A stretch of DNA of 64,000 nucleotides, taken from positions 12,581 through 76,580 of the forward strand of contig SFDT01000002.1 in NCBI GenBank assembly GCA_004558115.1. Reading direction: 5' to 3'. The position numbers were made by a program, and so were the translations under genes. Shown one piece after another: positions 50,315-59,953 of this stretch. Below the pieces are notes generated by a model that saw only the letters and a program-made list of their open reading frames with translations, was not told the origin of the DNA and ran no database searches. This DNA is from Clostridiales bacterium. Its GTDB lineage: Bacteria > Bacillota > Clostridia > Oscillospirales > Oscillospiraceae. How positions within the stretch are numbered: position 1 is the stretch's first letter; the number at the start of each line of letters is the position of its first letter.

Positions 50315-53300
50315 GTGTATTTAAAAGCATTGGAGATCCAGGGCTTCAAATCCTTTCCGGATAAGACGGTCCTGAACTTTGGCGAGGATATCACCGCCAT
50401 CGTGGGCCCCAACGGCTCCGGCAAATCCAACATTTCCGACGCCATCCGCTGGGTCATGGGCGAGCAGAGCAGCAAGAGCCTTCGGGGTGCCAAAATGGAG
50501 GATGTCATTTTCGGCGGCACCGCCAAGCGGGCCCAGGTGGGATTTGCCCAGGTGACGCTGGTCATTGACAACACGGAGCATATTTTCCCCACCATGGAGG
50601 AATCGGAGGTCTCCGTCACCCGCCGCTATTACCGCAGCGGGGAGAGCGAATATTACATCAACCGCCAGTCCGTCCGATTGAAGGATGTGGCGGAGCTGTT
50701 CATGGACACCGGCATGGGCAAGGAGGGCTACTCCATCATCGGCCAGGGTAAGATCGACGAGATCCTCTCCGCCAAAAGCGGCGAGCGCCGGGAGATCTTC
50801 GAGGAGGCCGCCGGCATCTCCAAATTCCGCCACCGGAAAGAGGACACGGAGCGGAAGCTGGAGCGGACGGAGGAGAATCTGGTCCGCATCAACGACAAGA
50901 TCGCCGAGCTGGAGTTACAGGTGGAGCCCCTGCGGGACCAGGCGGAAAAGGCGAAAAAGTATCTGGTCCTCCGGGACGAGCTGCGCCTTTTGGAGATCTC
51001 CGTATGGCTGGAGAATCTGGATGCCCTGAAGGCCAACGCCCGGAAGCTGGAGGCGGATTTTCGCATCGCCGAAGCCCAGCGGGACGAGGCCAAGGCCCGG
51101 CTGGACGCCCTGTACGCCGAGGGAGAGCAGTTCGGCGCCCGGATGCAGGAAAAGGACATGGAGGCCGAGCGCATCCGCGGCGAGGCCGGAGCCGTGGACG
51201 GGCGCATGAAGGACGAGGAGTCTGCCATGGCGGTGCTGGAGAGCACTATCGCCCACAACCGGGAAAACATTCAGCGTGCCCAGGCGGAGCTGGCGGAGAG
51301 CGATACCCGCGCCGGCGGGCTTGCCCGGCAGGCGGAGGAGCAGAAGACCCTGGCCCGTCAATTGGAAGACCAGCTGGCGGAGCTGAACGGGAATTTGGAG
51401 GCTTTGCTTGACCAGGCCCGCGCCGCCGCCGACCAGGCCGGCGGCGCCCAGAGCCAGGCGGAAGCCCTGCGGGGCCGGGAGGCCGTGGCTGTGGCTGCTG
51501 CCGCGGACCAGCGTGCCGAAGCCGCCGCCATCGCGGCGGAAAACGGACAGATCGCCCAGCGCATCGCCGCTGTGGAAGCGGACAAGGCCTCTGCGGAGGA
51601 GCAGCTGGAAACCAGCCGCCGGGAGGCCAAGTCCAACCGTCGTGCCCTGGAAGACGCCCGGGACGAGGCGGAGGCTGTGGGCAACATCATCGCGGGCCAC
51701 AGCCTGCGGATGAAGGAGCGGAAGAAAAAAGCCGCCGCCGCCGGTGAGAAAAAAGTCCAGCTGACCATGGAAGTGGGTGCCCTGGACAACCGCATCCGCC
51801 TGCTGACGGAGATGGAAAAGGACTACGAGGGCTTTTCCAAGGCCGTCAAGGTGGTCATGCAGGCGAAGGGAAGCCTGCGGGGCATCCACGGCCCTGTGGC
51901 GAACCTCATGAAAACGGATCAGCAATACTCCCTGGCCATTGAGATCGCCCTGGGGGCGGGCCTTCAGAACATCGTGGTGGACCGGGAGGAGGACGCCAAG
52001 AGCGCCATCAATTTCCTGAAGCAGCGGGACGGCGGCCGCGCCACCTTCCTGCCCCTGACCGCCATCCGGGGCGACGAGCTGCGGCTGGGCGGCGTAGAGC
52101 AGGAGTTCGGCTTCGTGGGCCTTGCCTCCCGTCTGGTGAGCTATGACCCCCGATATCAGAATATTTTCCACAGCCTCCTGGGCCGCACCGTGGTGGTGGA
52201 GGACCTGGACTGCGGCATCACCATGGCCCGGAAGTACCGCAGCGCCTTCCGCATCGTCACCCTGGACGGCCAGGTCATCAACCGGGGCGGCTCCATGACC
52301 GGCGGCTCCACCTCCCGCAGCGCCGGCGTGTTGAGCCGGGCGGCGGAGCTGGAAAAGCTCAACGGCCGCGCCGCCGCCATGCACGAAAAACTCGCCGCCG
52401 CCCAGCAGGCGGAGGAAGCCGCCAACCGGGAGTTTTCCGCGGCCCAGTACGAGCTGGAGACGGCGGAGAGCCAGCGCCGGCAGGCGGAGGACGAGGTGCT
52501 GCGCCTGGAGGGTACCAAAAACCACTTCGACATTCTGCTCCGCTCCCTGGAGGAAAACCTGGAGAATCTGGAGGGCGAGCTGGAGAGCCTGCGGGGCCGT
52601 TTGGCGGACAACCAGGCCCGTTCCGCCCAGGCGGAGAAGGCCGTGGCGGAGCAGGAGGCTCTGGCCGCCGGGCTCCGCGCCCAGGCGGAGGAAGCCCTTT
52701 CCGGACAGTCGGAGCTGCTGGCAAAGTCCAGCGCACTGGCGGAGGACATCACCGCCCAAAAGAGCGCCATCGCCGCCCTGGAGGCGCAGAAGGAGGCCAC
52801 CCTGGCCCGCGCCGCCGACCTGCGGCAGCTGGCGGAGAGCCTCACCGGGGACCGCGCCCAGAAGGAGGAGGTCCTCCAGTCCTATCAGAGAAATATCGAC
52901 GCCGCCCAGGCGGACATCCTGCGGCGGCAGGAGACCCAGATGGCCCTGGCCGCCCAGGCGGAGGAGTTCCGCCGGCGTCTGACAGACCTGAACCGGGAAA
53001 AGCTGGAGCTGGAGGCCCAGCGCACCGCCCAGAACCGGGAATTGAAGGACATGAACGAGCAGTACGCGGACCTGGAACGCTCCGCCTCCAAGCTGGAGCA
53101 GAAGATCGCCACCTCCGCCATGGAGGAAAAGCAGATCCTGGACCGGCTGTGGGAGCACTACGAACTCAGCCACAGCGACGCCCAGGCCCAGCGCATCGAG
53201 CTGGAGAGCATTCCCAAGGCCACCCGCCGCATCGGCGAGCTGAACCGGGACATCAAGGCCCTGGGCACCCCCAATATCGGCGCCATCGAGGAGTTCGACC

Positions 53301-53881
53301 GGGTGAACGGCCGCTATACGTACCTGACGGACCAGCGCAACGACGTGGAAAAGGCCAAGGGCGAGCTGGAGGGCATCATCGAGGACATCACCGCCGAGAT
53401 GACCCGCATTTTCTCGGAGCAGTTCAAGCTCATCAACGAGAGCTTCCAGACCACGTTCACGGACCTGTTCGGCGGCGGCCAGGCCACGCTGGAGCTGGAG
53501 GACGAGCAGGACATCCTGGGCTGCGGCATCGAGATCAAGGCACAGCCTCCGGGAAAGACCCTCAAGACCATCTCCCTGCTCTCCGGTGGCGAAAAGGCCT
53601 TCGTGGCCATTGCCCTGTACTTCGCCATTTTGAAGGTCCACCCCACGCCCTTCTGCGTCATGGACGAGATCGAGGCTGCTTTGGACGAGCCCAACGTCAT
53701 CCGGGTGGCCCGGTATATGCGGCGACTGGCCGGCCGGACTCAGTTCATCGTCATCACCCACCGCCGGGGCACCATGGAGGAGGCCGACGTTCTCTACGGC
53801 GTCACCATGCAGGAGCAGGGCGTTTCCAAGATTTTGACCATCAATTTGAACGACATGGCGAAGGAATTGAATATCAAATAA
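50315..53881 (+). CDS. smc: Chromosome segregation protein SMC
   Basis: A 1188-residue condensin ATPase, the usual SMC length. Head parts are at the ends: YLKALEIQGFKSFPDK, Walker A IVGPNGSGKSN and, near the C-terminus, LLSGGEKAFVAIAL and Walker B FCVMDEIEAALDEPN. Two long coiled coils flank a hinge about 515-640 (GIHGPVANL, RDGGRATFLPL, GRTVVVEDL). It organises and separates the chromosome with ScpA/ScpB, encoded elsewhere. The start is GTG 50315 behind AGGGGTG; upstream in-frame sequence is leader. Confidence 0.97.
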   Translation: MYLKALEIQGFKSFPDKTVLNFGEDITAIVGPNGSGKSNISDAIRWVMGEQSSKSLRGAKMEDVIFGGTAKRAQVGFAQVTLVIDNTEHIFPTMEESEVSVTRRYYRSGESEYYINRQSVRLKDVAELFMDTGMGKEGYSIIGQGKIDEILSAKSGERREIFEEAAGISKFRHRKEDTERKLERTEENLVRINDKIAELELQVEPLRDQAEKAKKYLVLRDELRLLEISVWLENLDALKANARKLEADFRIAEAQRDEAKARLDALYAEGEQFGARMQEKDMEAERIRGEAGAVDGRMKDEESAMAVLESTIAHNRENIQRAQAELAESDTRAGGLARQAEEQKTLARQLEDQLAELNGNLEALLDQARAAADQAGGAQSQAEALRGREAVAVAAAADQRAEAAAIAAENGQIAQRIAAVEADKASAEEQLETSRREAKSNRRALEDARDEAEAVGNIIAGHSLRMKERKKKAAAAGEKKVQLTMEVGALDNRIRLLTEMEKDYEGFSKAVKVVMQAKGSLRGIHGPVANLMKTDQQYSLAIEIALGAGLQNIVVDREEDAKSAINFLKQRDGGRATFLPLTAIRGDELRLGGVEQEFGFVGLASRLVSYDPRYQNIFHSLLGRTVVVEDLDCGITMARKYRSAFRIVTLDGQVINRGGSMTGGSTSRSAGVLSRAAELEKLNGRAAAMHEKLAAAQQAEEAANREFSAAQYELETAESQRRQAEDEVLRLEGTKNHFDILLRSLEENLENLEGELESLRGRLADNQARSAQAEKAVAEQEALAAGLRAQAEEALSGQSELLAKSSALAEDITAQKSAIAALEAQKEATLARAADLRQLAESLTGDRAQKEEVLQSYQRNIDAAQADILRRQETQMALAAQAEEFRRRLTDLNREKLELEAQRTAQNRELKDMNEQYADLERSASKLEQKIATSAMEEKQILDRLWEHYELSHSDAQAQRIELESIPKATRRIGELNRDIKALGTPNIGAIEEFDRVNGRYTYLTDQRNDVEKAKGELEGIIEDITAEMTRIFSEQFKLINESFQTTFTDLFGGGQATLELEDEQDILGCGIEIKAQPPGKTLKTISLLSGGEKAFVAIALYFAILKVHPTPFCVMDEIEAALDEPNVIRVARYMRRLAGRTQFIVITHRRGTMEEADVLYGVTMQEQGVSKILTINLNDMAKELNIK

Positions 53882-53892
53882 GGAGATCGCCG

Positions 53893-54147
53893 ATGAGCAG
53901 CAAAATGAAAAACTGGATCGTCCTGGCTGTGGGCGCTTTCTCGGTTCTTTTGATCCTGCTGGCTGGCTGGTTACGCGGGGGAAACGGAGAAAGTTACAGA
54001 TTGCTTGTGGTGATTGGGAGCGCCTGTTTCATCCTTGCACTGGTTTTGGAACATTTACTGTTTCGCTGCCCGCACTGCGGACAGTATCTGGGAAGAAAAT
54101 TTGTGCCGGGTGGGTATTGTCCCCATTGCGGTAAAGAACTTGACTAA
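53893..54147 (+). CDS. Small membrane protein with zinc ribbon
   Basis: An 84-residue protein: two membrane helices (about 7-27 and 38-58) and a C-terminal zinc ribbon, CPHCGQYLGRK then CPHCGKEL. No known family role. AGGAGATCGCCG precedes the ATG, 11 bases after smc, so it is in the smc-ftsY operon. The ribbon would be cytoplasmic. Confidence 0.85.
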   Translation: MSSKMKNWIVLAVGAFSVLLILLAGWLRGGNGESYRLLVVIGSACFILALVLEHLLFRCPHCGQYLGRKFVPGGYCPHCGKELD

Positions 54148-54159
54148 AGGACGAATGTT

Positions 54160-55032
54160 ATGGGCTTTTTTGACAAACTGAAAAAAATCACCACCAACCT
54201 GTTCTCCGGCTTTACGGAGGCGGACGAGGCCTTTTTTGAGGAGCTGGAGGAGACCCTCATCCTGGCGGACCTGGGGATGGACACCGCTCTGGAGGCCGTG
54301 GAGCAGCTGCGGACAAAGGTCCGCAAGGAAAAGCTCCACGACCAGGAGGAGGTCAAGGCCGCTTTGCGGGACATCCTGGTGGACATGATGGATGTGGGGG
54401 ACACGGCGCTGGATTTGTCCACCACCCCCTCCGTGGTGCTGTTCATCGGCGTCAACGGCGTAGGCAAGACCACCTCCATCGGCAAGCTGGGCAGCCGGCT
54501 GAAAGGCGAGGGCAAGCGGGTCCTGTTCTGCGCGGCGGATACCTTCCGGGCCGCTGCCGCTGACCAGCTGGAGATCTGGTCCCAGCGGGCGGGGTGCGAG
54601 CTGGTCCGCCAGCACGAGGGTGCCGACCCCGGCGCCGTGCTGTTTGACGCCCTCCAGGCCGCCAAGGCCAGAGGCGTGGACGCGGTGCTGTGCGACACCG
54701 CCGGACGCCTCCACAACAAGGCAAACCTTATGGCGGAGCTCTCCAAGCTCTCCAAGATCATCGACCGGGAGTGCCCCGGCGCCGCCCGGGAGACCCTTTT
54801 GGTGCTGGACGCCACCACCGGCCAGAACGGCCTCATCCAGGCCAAGCAGTTCAAGGAGGCGGCGGGCCTCACCGGCATCGTTCTCACGAAGCTGGACGGC
54901 ACCGCCAAGGGCGGCATCGTCATCGCCATCGCCCGGGAGCTGGGTGTGCCCGTGAAGCTGGCCGGCGTGGGCGAGGGCATCGACGACCTGAAGCCCTTCG
55001 ATGCCCGGGAATACGTGGAGGCCATCATCTGA
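54160..55032 (+). CDS. ftsY: Signal recognition particle receptor FtsY
   Basis: A 290-residue SRP GTPase: N domain about 1-80, G domain with FIGVNGVGKTTSIGKL, CAADTFRAAAADQL, CDTAGRLHNKANL and LTKLDGTAKGG. It lacks the acidic A domain of E. coli FtsY, as usual in Gram-positives. It targets ribosomes making membrane proteins to SecYEG. It follows the zinc-ribbon gene by 12 bases. Confidence 0.97.
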   Translation: MGFFDKLKKITTNLFSGFTEADEAFFEELEETLILADLGMDTALEAVEQLRTKVRKEKLHDQEEVKAALRDILVDMMDVGDTALDLSTTPSVVLFIGVNGVGKTTSIGKLGSRLKGEGKRVLFCAADTFRAAAADQLEIWSQRAGCELVRQHEGADPGAVLFDALQAAKARGVDAVLCDTAGRLHNKANLMAELSKLSKIIDRECPGAARETLLVLDATTGQNGLIQAKQFKEAAGLTGIVLTKLDGTAKGGIVIAIARELGVPVKLAGVGEGIDDLKPFDAREYVEAII

Positions 55033-55057
55033 TAAAAAGCAGTAAAGAGGAATGACT

Positions 55058-55780
55058 ATGACCAGAAAAGACGGACGGGCGCCGGACGAGCTGCGCCCCA
55101 TCAAGATCACAACAGATTTTGTAAAATTCGCGGAGGGCAGCTGCCTCATTGAGTGCGGCGACACGAAGGTCCTCTGCTGCGCCAGCGTGGAGGACCGGAC
55201 CCCGCCTCACGTTCCCGAGGGGGAGGGCTGGGTCACCGCCGAGTATTCCATGCTGCCCCGGGCCAACCGGGAGCGCAGCAAGCGGGACGTTTCCAAGCTG
55301 AAGCTCAGCCCCCGCAGTGCCGAAATTCAGCGGCTGGTGGGCCGGTCTCTCCGGGCCGCCGTGGATATGACGAAGCTGGGGGAGCACACCATCACCATCG
55401 ACTGCGATGTGCTCCAGGGGGACGGCGGCACCCGCACCGCCTCCGTCACCGGCGGCTTTATCGCGCTGTGCCTGGCCTGCCGCAAGCTGGTGGCCGACGG
55501 CGTCCTGGCCTCCAGCCCCATCCGCCATTACGTCACCGGCGTTTCCGCCGGCATCGTGGACGAGCAGCCCATGCTGGACCTTCAGTACAGCGAGGACAGT
55601 CGGGCCCAGGTGGACCTGAACTGCATCATGAACGAGCAAGGAGAGCTCATTGAGCTCCAGGGCACCGGCGAGGGCCGTGCCTTCACCCTGGCGGAGCAGC
55701 AGGAGCTGGTGCGCCTGTGCGCCAAGGGCAACCGGGAGCTGCTGGCCATCCAGAAAGAAGTGCTGGGAGGGAAGCTCTGA
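55058..55780 (+). CDS. rph: Ribonuclease PH
   Basis: A 240-residue phosphorolytic exonuclease with RKDGRAPDELRPI, GDTKVLCCASVEDRTPP, GWVTAEYSMLPRA and DCDVLQGDGGTRTASVTGG. It trims tRNA 3' ends with phosphate. I prefer ATG 55058 (7 bases after AGAGG) over ATG 55052. It overlaps the next gene by 1 base (TGATG). Confidence 0.96.
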   Translation: MTRKDGRAPDELRPIKITTDFVKFAEGSCLIECGDTKVLCCASVEDRTPPHVPEGEGWVTAEYSMLPRANRERSKRDVSKLKLSPRSAEIQRLVGRSLRAAVDMTKLGEHTITIDCDVLQGDGGTRTASVTGGFIALCLACRKLVADGVLASSPIRHYVTGVSAGIVDEQPMLDLQYSEDSRAQVDLNCIMNEQGELIELQGTGEGRAFTLAEQQELVRLCAKGNRELLAIQKEVLGGKL

Positions 55781-56376
55781 TGTCTGAAAAATTCGTGCTT
55801 GCCAGCCACAACCCCGGCAAGATCAAGGAAATGAGCGCCATTTTGGCGCGGTTCGGCGTGGAGGTGGTGAGCCCCAAGGAGCTGGGCATCACCGTGGATG
55901 TGGAGGAGACCGGCACTACCTTCGCGGAAAACGCCATGCTGAAGGCAAAGGCCATCTGCGCCGCTTCCGGCCTGCCCGCCATTGCCGATGACTCCGGCCT
56001 CTGCGTGGACGCCCTGAACGGCGGTCCCGGCGTGTACTCCGCCCGCTACGGCGGAGAAGGCCTGGATGACAAGGGCCGCTATACGCTGCTGTTGAACAGC
56101 CTGCGGGGCCAGACCACCCGGGCGGCCCACTTCACCTGCTCCATTGCCTGCGCCTTCCCGGGCGGCGACACCCTGACGGCGGAGGGACGGTGTGACGGCA
56201 CTATCGCCTTCGCGCCCATGGGGGAGGGAGGCTTTGGCTACGACCCCGTGTTTTTCGTTCCCTCTCTGGCCAAGACCTTCGGCCAGCTGACGGCGGAGGA
56301 GAAAAGCGCCATCTCCCACCGGGGCAAGGCCCTGGCGGCTTTTTCGGAAAAGCTTGCAACTTATTTGCGGAAATAA
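55780..56376 (+). CDS. rdgB: dITP/XTP pyrophosphatase (RdgB/HAM1)
   Basis: A 198-residue enzyme with FVLASHNPGKIKEM, FAENAMLKAKAI, IADDSGLCVDALNG, GVYSARYGGEG and GFGYDPVFFVP. It removes non-canonical purine triphosphates. It is translationally coupled to rph, a common pairing in Firmicutes. Confidence 0.96.
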   Translation: MSEKFVLASHNPGKIKEMSAILARFGVEVVSPKELGITVDVEETGTTFAENAMLKAKAICAASGLPAIADDSGLCVDALNGGPGVYSARYGGEGLDDKGRYTLLLNSLRGQTTRAAHFTCSIACAFPGGDTLTAEGRCDGTIAFAPMGEGGFGYDPVFFVPSLAKTFGQLTAEEKSAISHRGKALAAFSEKLATYLRK

Positions 56377-56406
56377 ACGTCTATTCAAATAATTTAGGAG
56401 AATCAA

Positions 56407-56736
56407 ATGGAACTGACAAGCAAACAGCGCGCCCAGCTGCGTGGCTTGGCCAACAGCATCGACACCATCGTCCACATCGGTAAGGACGGCATCAGCGAGA
56501 ACCTGGTGAAGCAGGCGGATGACGCCCTGGAGGCCCGGGAGCTCATCAAGGGCCGGGTACTGGAGAACAATATCGAGTATGACGCCCGTCTGGCGGCGGA
56601 GGAACTGGCGAAAGCCACCCGCAGCGAGGTGGTCCAGGTCATCGGCACCAAGTTCGTCCTGTACCGGGAGAGCCACTCCAAGCCCAAGGACAAGCGCATC
56701 CAGCTGGTAAAGGCCGCGAAAAAGAAAAGTATTTGA
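56407..56736 (+). CDS. yhbY: CRM-domain RNA-binding protein YhbY
   Basis: A 109-residue CRM/YhbY-domain protein: LTSKQRAQLRGLAN, VHIGKDGISENLVKQ and VIGTKFVLYRES. It binds the large ribosomal subunit precursor. TAGGAG lies 6 bases before the ATG. It stands between rdgB and nadD. Confidence 0.92.
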   Translation: MELTSKQRAQLRGLANSIDTIVHIGKDGISENLVKQADDALEARELIKGRVLENNIEYDARLAAEELAKATRSEVVQVIGTKFVLYRESHSKPKDKRIQLVKAAKKKSI

Positions 56737-56765
56737 CCGGCAGATGAAACACAGGAGATGAGATC

Positions 56766-57956
56766 TTGAAAATTGGCATTTACGGCGGCACCTTCAACCC
56801 GCCCCACCTGGGCCATGTGACGGCGGCCAGGGCGGTGGCGGAGCTTTTGAAGCTGGATAAGCTGCTGCTGGTCCCCGCGGGATTGCCGCCTCACAAGAAT
56901 CTGCCCGCCGGTTCCCCCACACCGGACCAGCGGCTGGAGATGACCCGCCTGGCGGCGGACCAGACCGGCCTTGCCGGAAAGGTAGAGGTGCTGGACCTGG
57001 AGGTGCACCGGGAGGGAAAAAGCTATACCTCCGACACGCTGAAAGCCCTGAAAGCCCGGTATCCCGATGACGAGCTGTGGCTCTTGATGGGGACGGACAT
57101 GTTCCTCACCCTTCAGGCCTGGCACGCGCCGGAGGAGATCCTCTCCCTGGCGGGCATCGCGGCCTTTGGCCGGACAGAGGCGGACACGGAGGAGCTGTTC
57201 GCCCCCCAGCGGGATTATCTTTACAAGACCTATCCCCAGGCCCGCATCTTTACCCTGACCATTCCGGGAGTGGTGGATGTCTCCTCCACGGAGCTGCGGG
57301 AGCAGCTGGCCAAGGGCGGCGGCGGACACCTGCTGCCTCCCGCGGTCTACGGCTACATCCTGCGCAACGGACTGTACGGCACCCACGCGGATCTGAAGCA
57401 CCTGCCCTTTTCCCAGCTGCGGCCGGTGGCGCTCAGCTATCTCAAGTACCAGCGCATCCCACACGTGCTGGGTACGGAGCAGGAGGCCATCCGCCTGGCG
57501 GAGCGGTATGGCGCCGATGTGGAAAAGGCCCGGGTGGCGGCGCTGCTCCACGACTGCACGAAAAAACTGAACATGGAGCAGCAGTTGGAGCTGTGCCGCC
57601 GGTACGGCATCGAGCTGGACGAGCTGGAGCAAAAAGCCCTGAAGCTGCTCCACGCCAAGACCGGTGCCGCCGTGGCCCGGGACGTGTTCGGCGTGGATGA
57701 GGACATTTACAGCGCCATCTGGTGGCACACCACCGGCCACGGGGACATGACGCTGCTGGAAAAAATCATTTATCTGGCGGATTATATTGAGCCTTCCCGG
57801 AATTTTCCGGGCGTGGACAAGCTCCGTCGGGCATGCTATAAAGACCTGGACGAGGGCCTGCTCCTGGGCCTGGAAATGACCATCCAGGAAATGACGGATA
57901 TGGGAAACCCGGTGCACCGCGCCACCATCGAGGCACGGGACGCCTTGAGACGATAA
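56766..57956 (+). CDS. nadD: NadD-YqeK fusion: nicotinate-nucleotide adenylyltransferase plus HD hydrolase
   Basis: A 396-residue two-domain protein. The first 200 residues are NadD, with YGGTFNPPHLGH and VVDVSSTELREQL, making nicotinate adenine dinucleotide. Residues about 205-396 are an HD-domain hydrolase like YqeK, with AALLHDCTKKL, VFGVDEDIYSAIWWHTTG and LADYIEPSR; YqeK-type enzymes hydrolyse Ap4A. In most Firmicutes nadD and yqeK are separate neighbours; here they are one frame. Start is TTG 56766 behind GGAGATGAGATC. Confidence 0.92.
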   Translation: MKIGIYGGTFNPPHLGHVTAARAVAELLKLDKLLLVPAGLPPHKNLPAGSPTPDQRLEMTRLAADQTGLAGKVEVLDLEVHREGKSYTSDTLKALKARYPDDELWLLMGTDMFLTLQAWHAPEEILSLAGIAAFGRTEADTEELFAPQRDYLYKTYPQARIFTLTIPGVVDVSSTELREQLAKGGGGHLLPPAVYGYILRNGLYGTHADLKHLPFSQLRPVALSYLKYQRIPHVLGTEQEAIRLAERYGADVEKARVAALLHDCTKKLNMEQQLELCRRYGIELDELEQKALKLLHAKTGAAVARDVFGVDEDIYSAIWWHTTGHGDMTLLEKIIYLADYIEPSRNFPGVDKLRRACYKDLDEGLLLGLEMTIQEMTDMGNPVHRATIEARDALRR

Positions 57957-57969
57957 GAAGGATAACGCA

Positions 57970-59469
57970 ATGTGGGATAAACATAAAGAAGGAAAGCGCG
58001 TGGCGGGGAGCCGGGCGGAGAAAAAACCGAAAAAACCCAGCCGCCTGACCCGCCAGCAGAAGGTCCTCATCACCGTGGCCGTGGTGCTTGCCATTGCGCT
58101 GGCGGTGGTGGTGGCCTGCCAGCGTTTGTTCGTGGAGCCGGAGCTCATCAGCCGGGAAGAGAACCCTGAAAAGGAAGCCATCGACTACGGCGAGGGCACC
58201 CAGCCCCGGGCTGACGGCCAGCGGAAAAGCGATAACTGGTACACAGTCCTCATTCTGGGCCGGGATACCGGAGGCGGCGGCAACACGGACACTATCCTGC
58301 TGGCCAGCTATGACGTGACCAACCAGAAGGCCACGGTCATGTCCATCCCCCGGGACACCATGGTGAACGTGTCCTGGGACATCAAGCGCATCAATTCCGT
58401 CTATAATATGAACGGGCAGGGCGAAAAGGGCATCACCGCCCTGTACAAGGAGATCGCCCAGCTGGTGGGCTTTGAGCCGGACTTCCAGGTGGTGGTGGAA
58501 TGGGACGCCGTGGGCGAGATCGTGGACGCCATGGGCGGCGTGTGGTTCGATGTTCCCCGGAATATGAATTATGACGATCCCTACCAGGACCTGCACATCC
58601 ACCAGGAGAAGGGCTACCGCCTCCTGACCGGTGACGACGCCATGCAGGTCATCCGCTACCGCCACGACAACAATATGAGCTACGGCTATCCCGACGGCGA
58701 CCTGGGCCGCATCAAGACCCAGCAGGCGTTTTTGAAGGCTGTGGTGGAACAGCTGCTCCAGGTGAAGAACATCGCCAAGATCAACCAGTTCGCCAAGGTG
58801 TTCCAGAACAATGTGGAGACCGACCTGAGCTTCAGCAACATCTGCTGGTTGGGCCAGCAGGCTGTTCTGGGCGGGTTGAAGGTGGAGGATGTGACATTTG
58901 TCACCATGCCCAACACGCCGGTGTCCTGCTGGAGCCGCACTTACCAGAACATGCAGTCCTATGTGGTGCCCAATGCCCGGGAGCTGCTGGAGCTGGTGAA
59001 TAACGAGCTCAGCCCCTTTGCGGAGACCTTTACCCTCAGTGACCTGGACATCATGTCCGTCAACGCCGACGGCTCCGTCAGTTCCACCACCGGCCATGTG
59101 GAGGACAGCCGGGCGGCTCTGCCGCCGGTAAAGCCCGAGCAGGCCCCGGAGGAGCCGGAGGAGAATGACGAGGAGCCGCTGGTGGATGAAAACGGCAATG
59201 TACTGGACCCGGAGACCGGAGAGATCATTGTCGTGGGCCCTGATCCGGAAACGGATACTGGCTCTGAAGGCTCCGGCTCGCCGCAGACGCCGCCGCAGAC
59301 CACACCCACGCCTCCGGCGGAGACCACACCGGAGACTCCCACGGCCCCGCCGGTAGAGCCGGAGCCTCCCGCCTCCCAGCCGGAACCTGAACCCACGCCG
59401 GAGACACCGGCGGAACCCGCCACAGAGGAGCCGGGCTTTGCCATCATCGACCCGGCCCCCGAAGGATAA
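57970..59469 (+). CDS. LytR-CpsA-Psr (LCP) family cell-wall ligase
   Basis: A 499-residue protein: basic start, one membrane helix (about 35-53), LCP domain about 90-320 with LGRDTGGGGNTDTILLASYD, MSIPRDTMVNV and VIRYRHDNN, then a C-terminal Glu/Pro/Thr-rich extracellular tail (about 375-499). LCP enzymes attach wall polymers, capsule or glycan to peptidoglycan from lipid-linked donors. It could attach the SLH-binding polymer used by the surface proteins in this window. The long acidic Pro tail is unusual. Confidence 0.9.
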   Translation: MWDKHKEGKRVAGSRAEKKPKKPSRLTRQQKVLITVAVVLAIALAVVVACQRLFVEPELISREENPEKEAIDYGEGTQPRADGQRKSDNWYTVLILGRDTGGGGNTDTILLASYDVTNQKATVMSIPRDTMVNVSWDIKRINSVYNMNGQGEKGITALYKEIAQLVGFEPDFQVVVEWDAVGEIVDAMGGVWFDVPRNMNYDDPYQDLHIHQEKGYRLLTGDDAMQVIRYRHDNNMSYGYPDGDLGRIKTQQAFLKAVVEQLLQVKNIAKINQFAKVFQNNVETDLSFSNICWLGQQAVLGGLKVEDVTFVTMPNTPVSCWSRTYQNMQSYVVPNARELLELVNNELSPFAETFTLSDLDIMSVNADGSVSSTTGHVEDSRAALPPVKPEQAPEEPEENDEEPLVDENGNVLDPETGEIIVVGPDPETDTGSEGSGSPQTPPQTTPTPPAETTPETPTAPPVEPEPPASQPEPEPTPETPAEPATEEPGFAIIDPAPEG

Positions 59470-59484
59470 GAAAGGATGGAATGT

Positions 59485-59847
59485 ATGACACCGAAAGAAC
59501 TGGCCATTATTGCCGCCAAGGCCCTGGACGAGAAGAAGGGCAAGGAGATCTCCGCCATCCAGGTGACGGAGCAGACCACCCTGGCGGACTACTTCGTATT
59601 TGCCACCGGCAGCTCCAACACCCAGATCAACGCCCTGTGCGGCGCCGTGGAAAAGGCCATGGCGGAGCAGGCGGGAGAAGACCCCCTCCGCCGGGAAGGC
59701 TACCGGGACGGCACCTGGGTCCTGCTGGACTACGGCTGCGTGGTGGTCCACGTGTTTTCCCCCGAGGCCCGGGAGTTCTACTCCCTGGAGCGGCTGTGGA
59801 GCGACGGCACGCCGCTGGACCTCAGCGACGTGCTGACGAAGGACTGA
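59485..59847 (+). CDS. rsfS: Ribosomal silencing factor RsfS
   Basis: A 120-residue protein with LADYFVFATGSSNTQINAL, REGYRDGTWVLLDYG and VVHVFSPEAREFYSLERLW. It binds L14 and keeps subunits apart under starvation. I prefer ATG 59485 (9 bases after AAAGG) to ATG 59476. It is the last gene of the nadD operon, as commonly found. Confidence 0.94.
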   Translation: MTPKELAIIAAKALDEKKGKEISAIQVTEQTTLADYFVFATGSSNTQINALCGAVEKAMAEQAGEDPLRREGYRDGTWVLLDYGCVVVHVFSPEAREFYSLERLWSDGTPLDLSDVLTKD

Positions 59848-59892
59848 GCTTTGCCTGTAATCTTTTGTCACCACTTTGCAACTGAAAAGTAG

Positions 59893-59922
59893 TAGACATA
59901 ACATCAAAACCACTCCTATACT
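59893..59922 (+). promoter_or_regulatory. Probable promoter of the lipoprotein gene
   Basis: TAGACA (59893-59898), 18 bases, TATACT (59917-59922). The start would fall in ACAAAAAC near 59929. Confidence 0.5.
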
Positions 59923-59953
59923 GTTTACAAAAACAGGGTAGGGGTGGTTTTTT

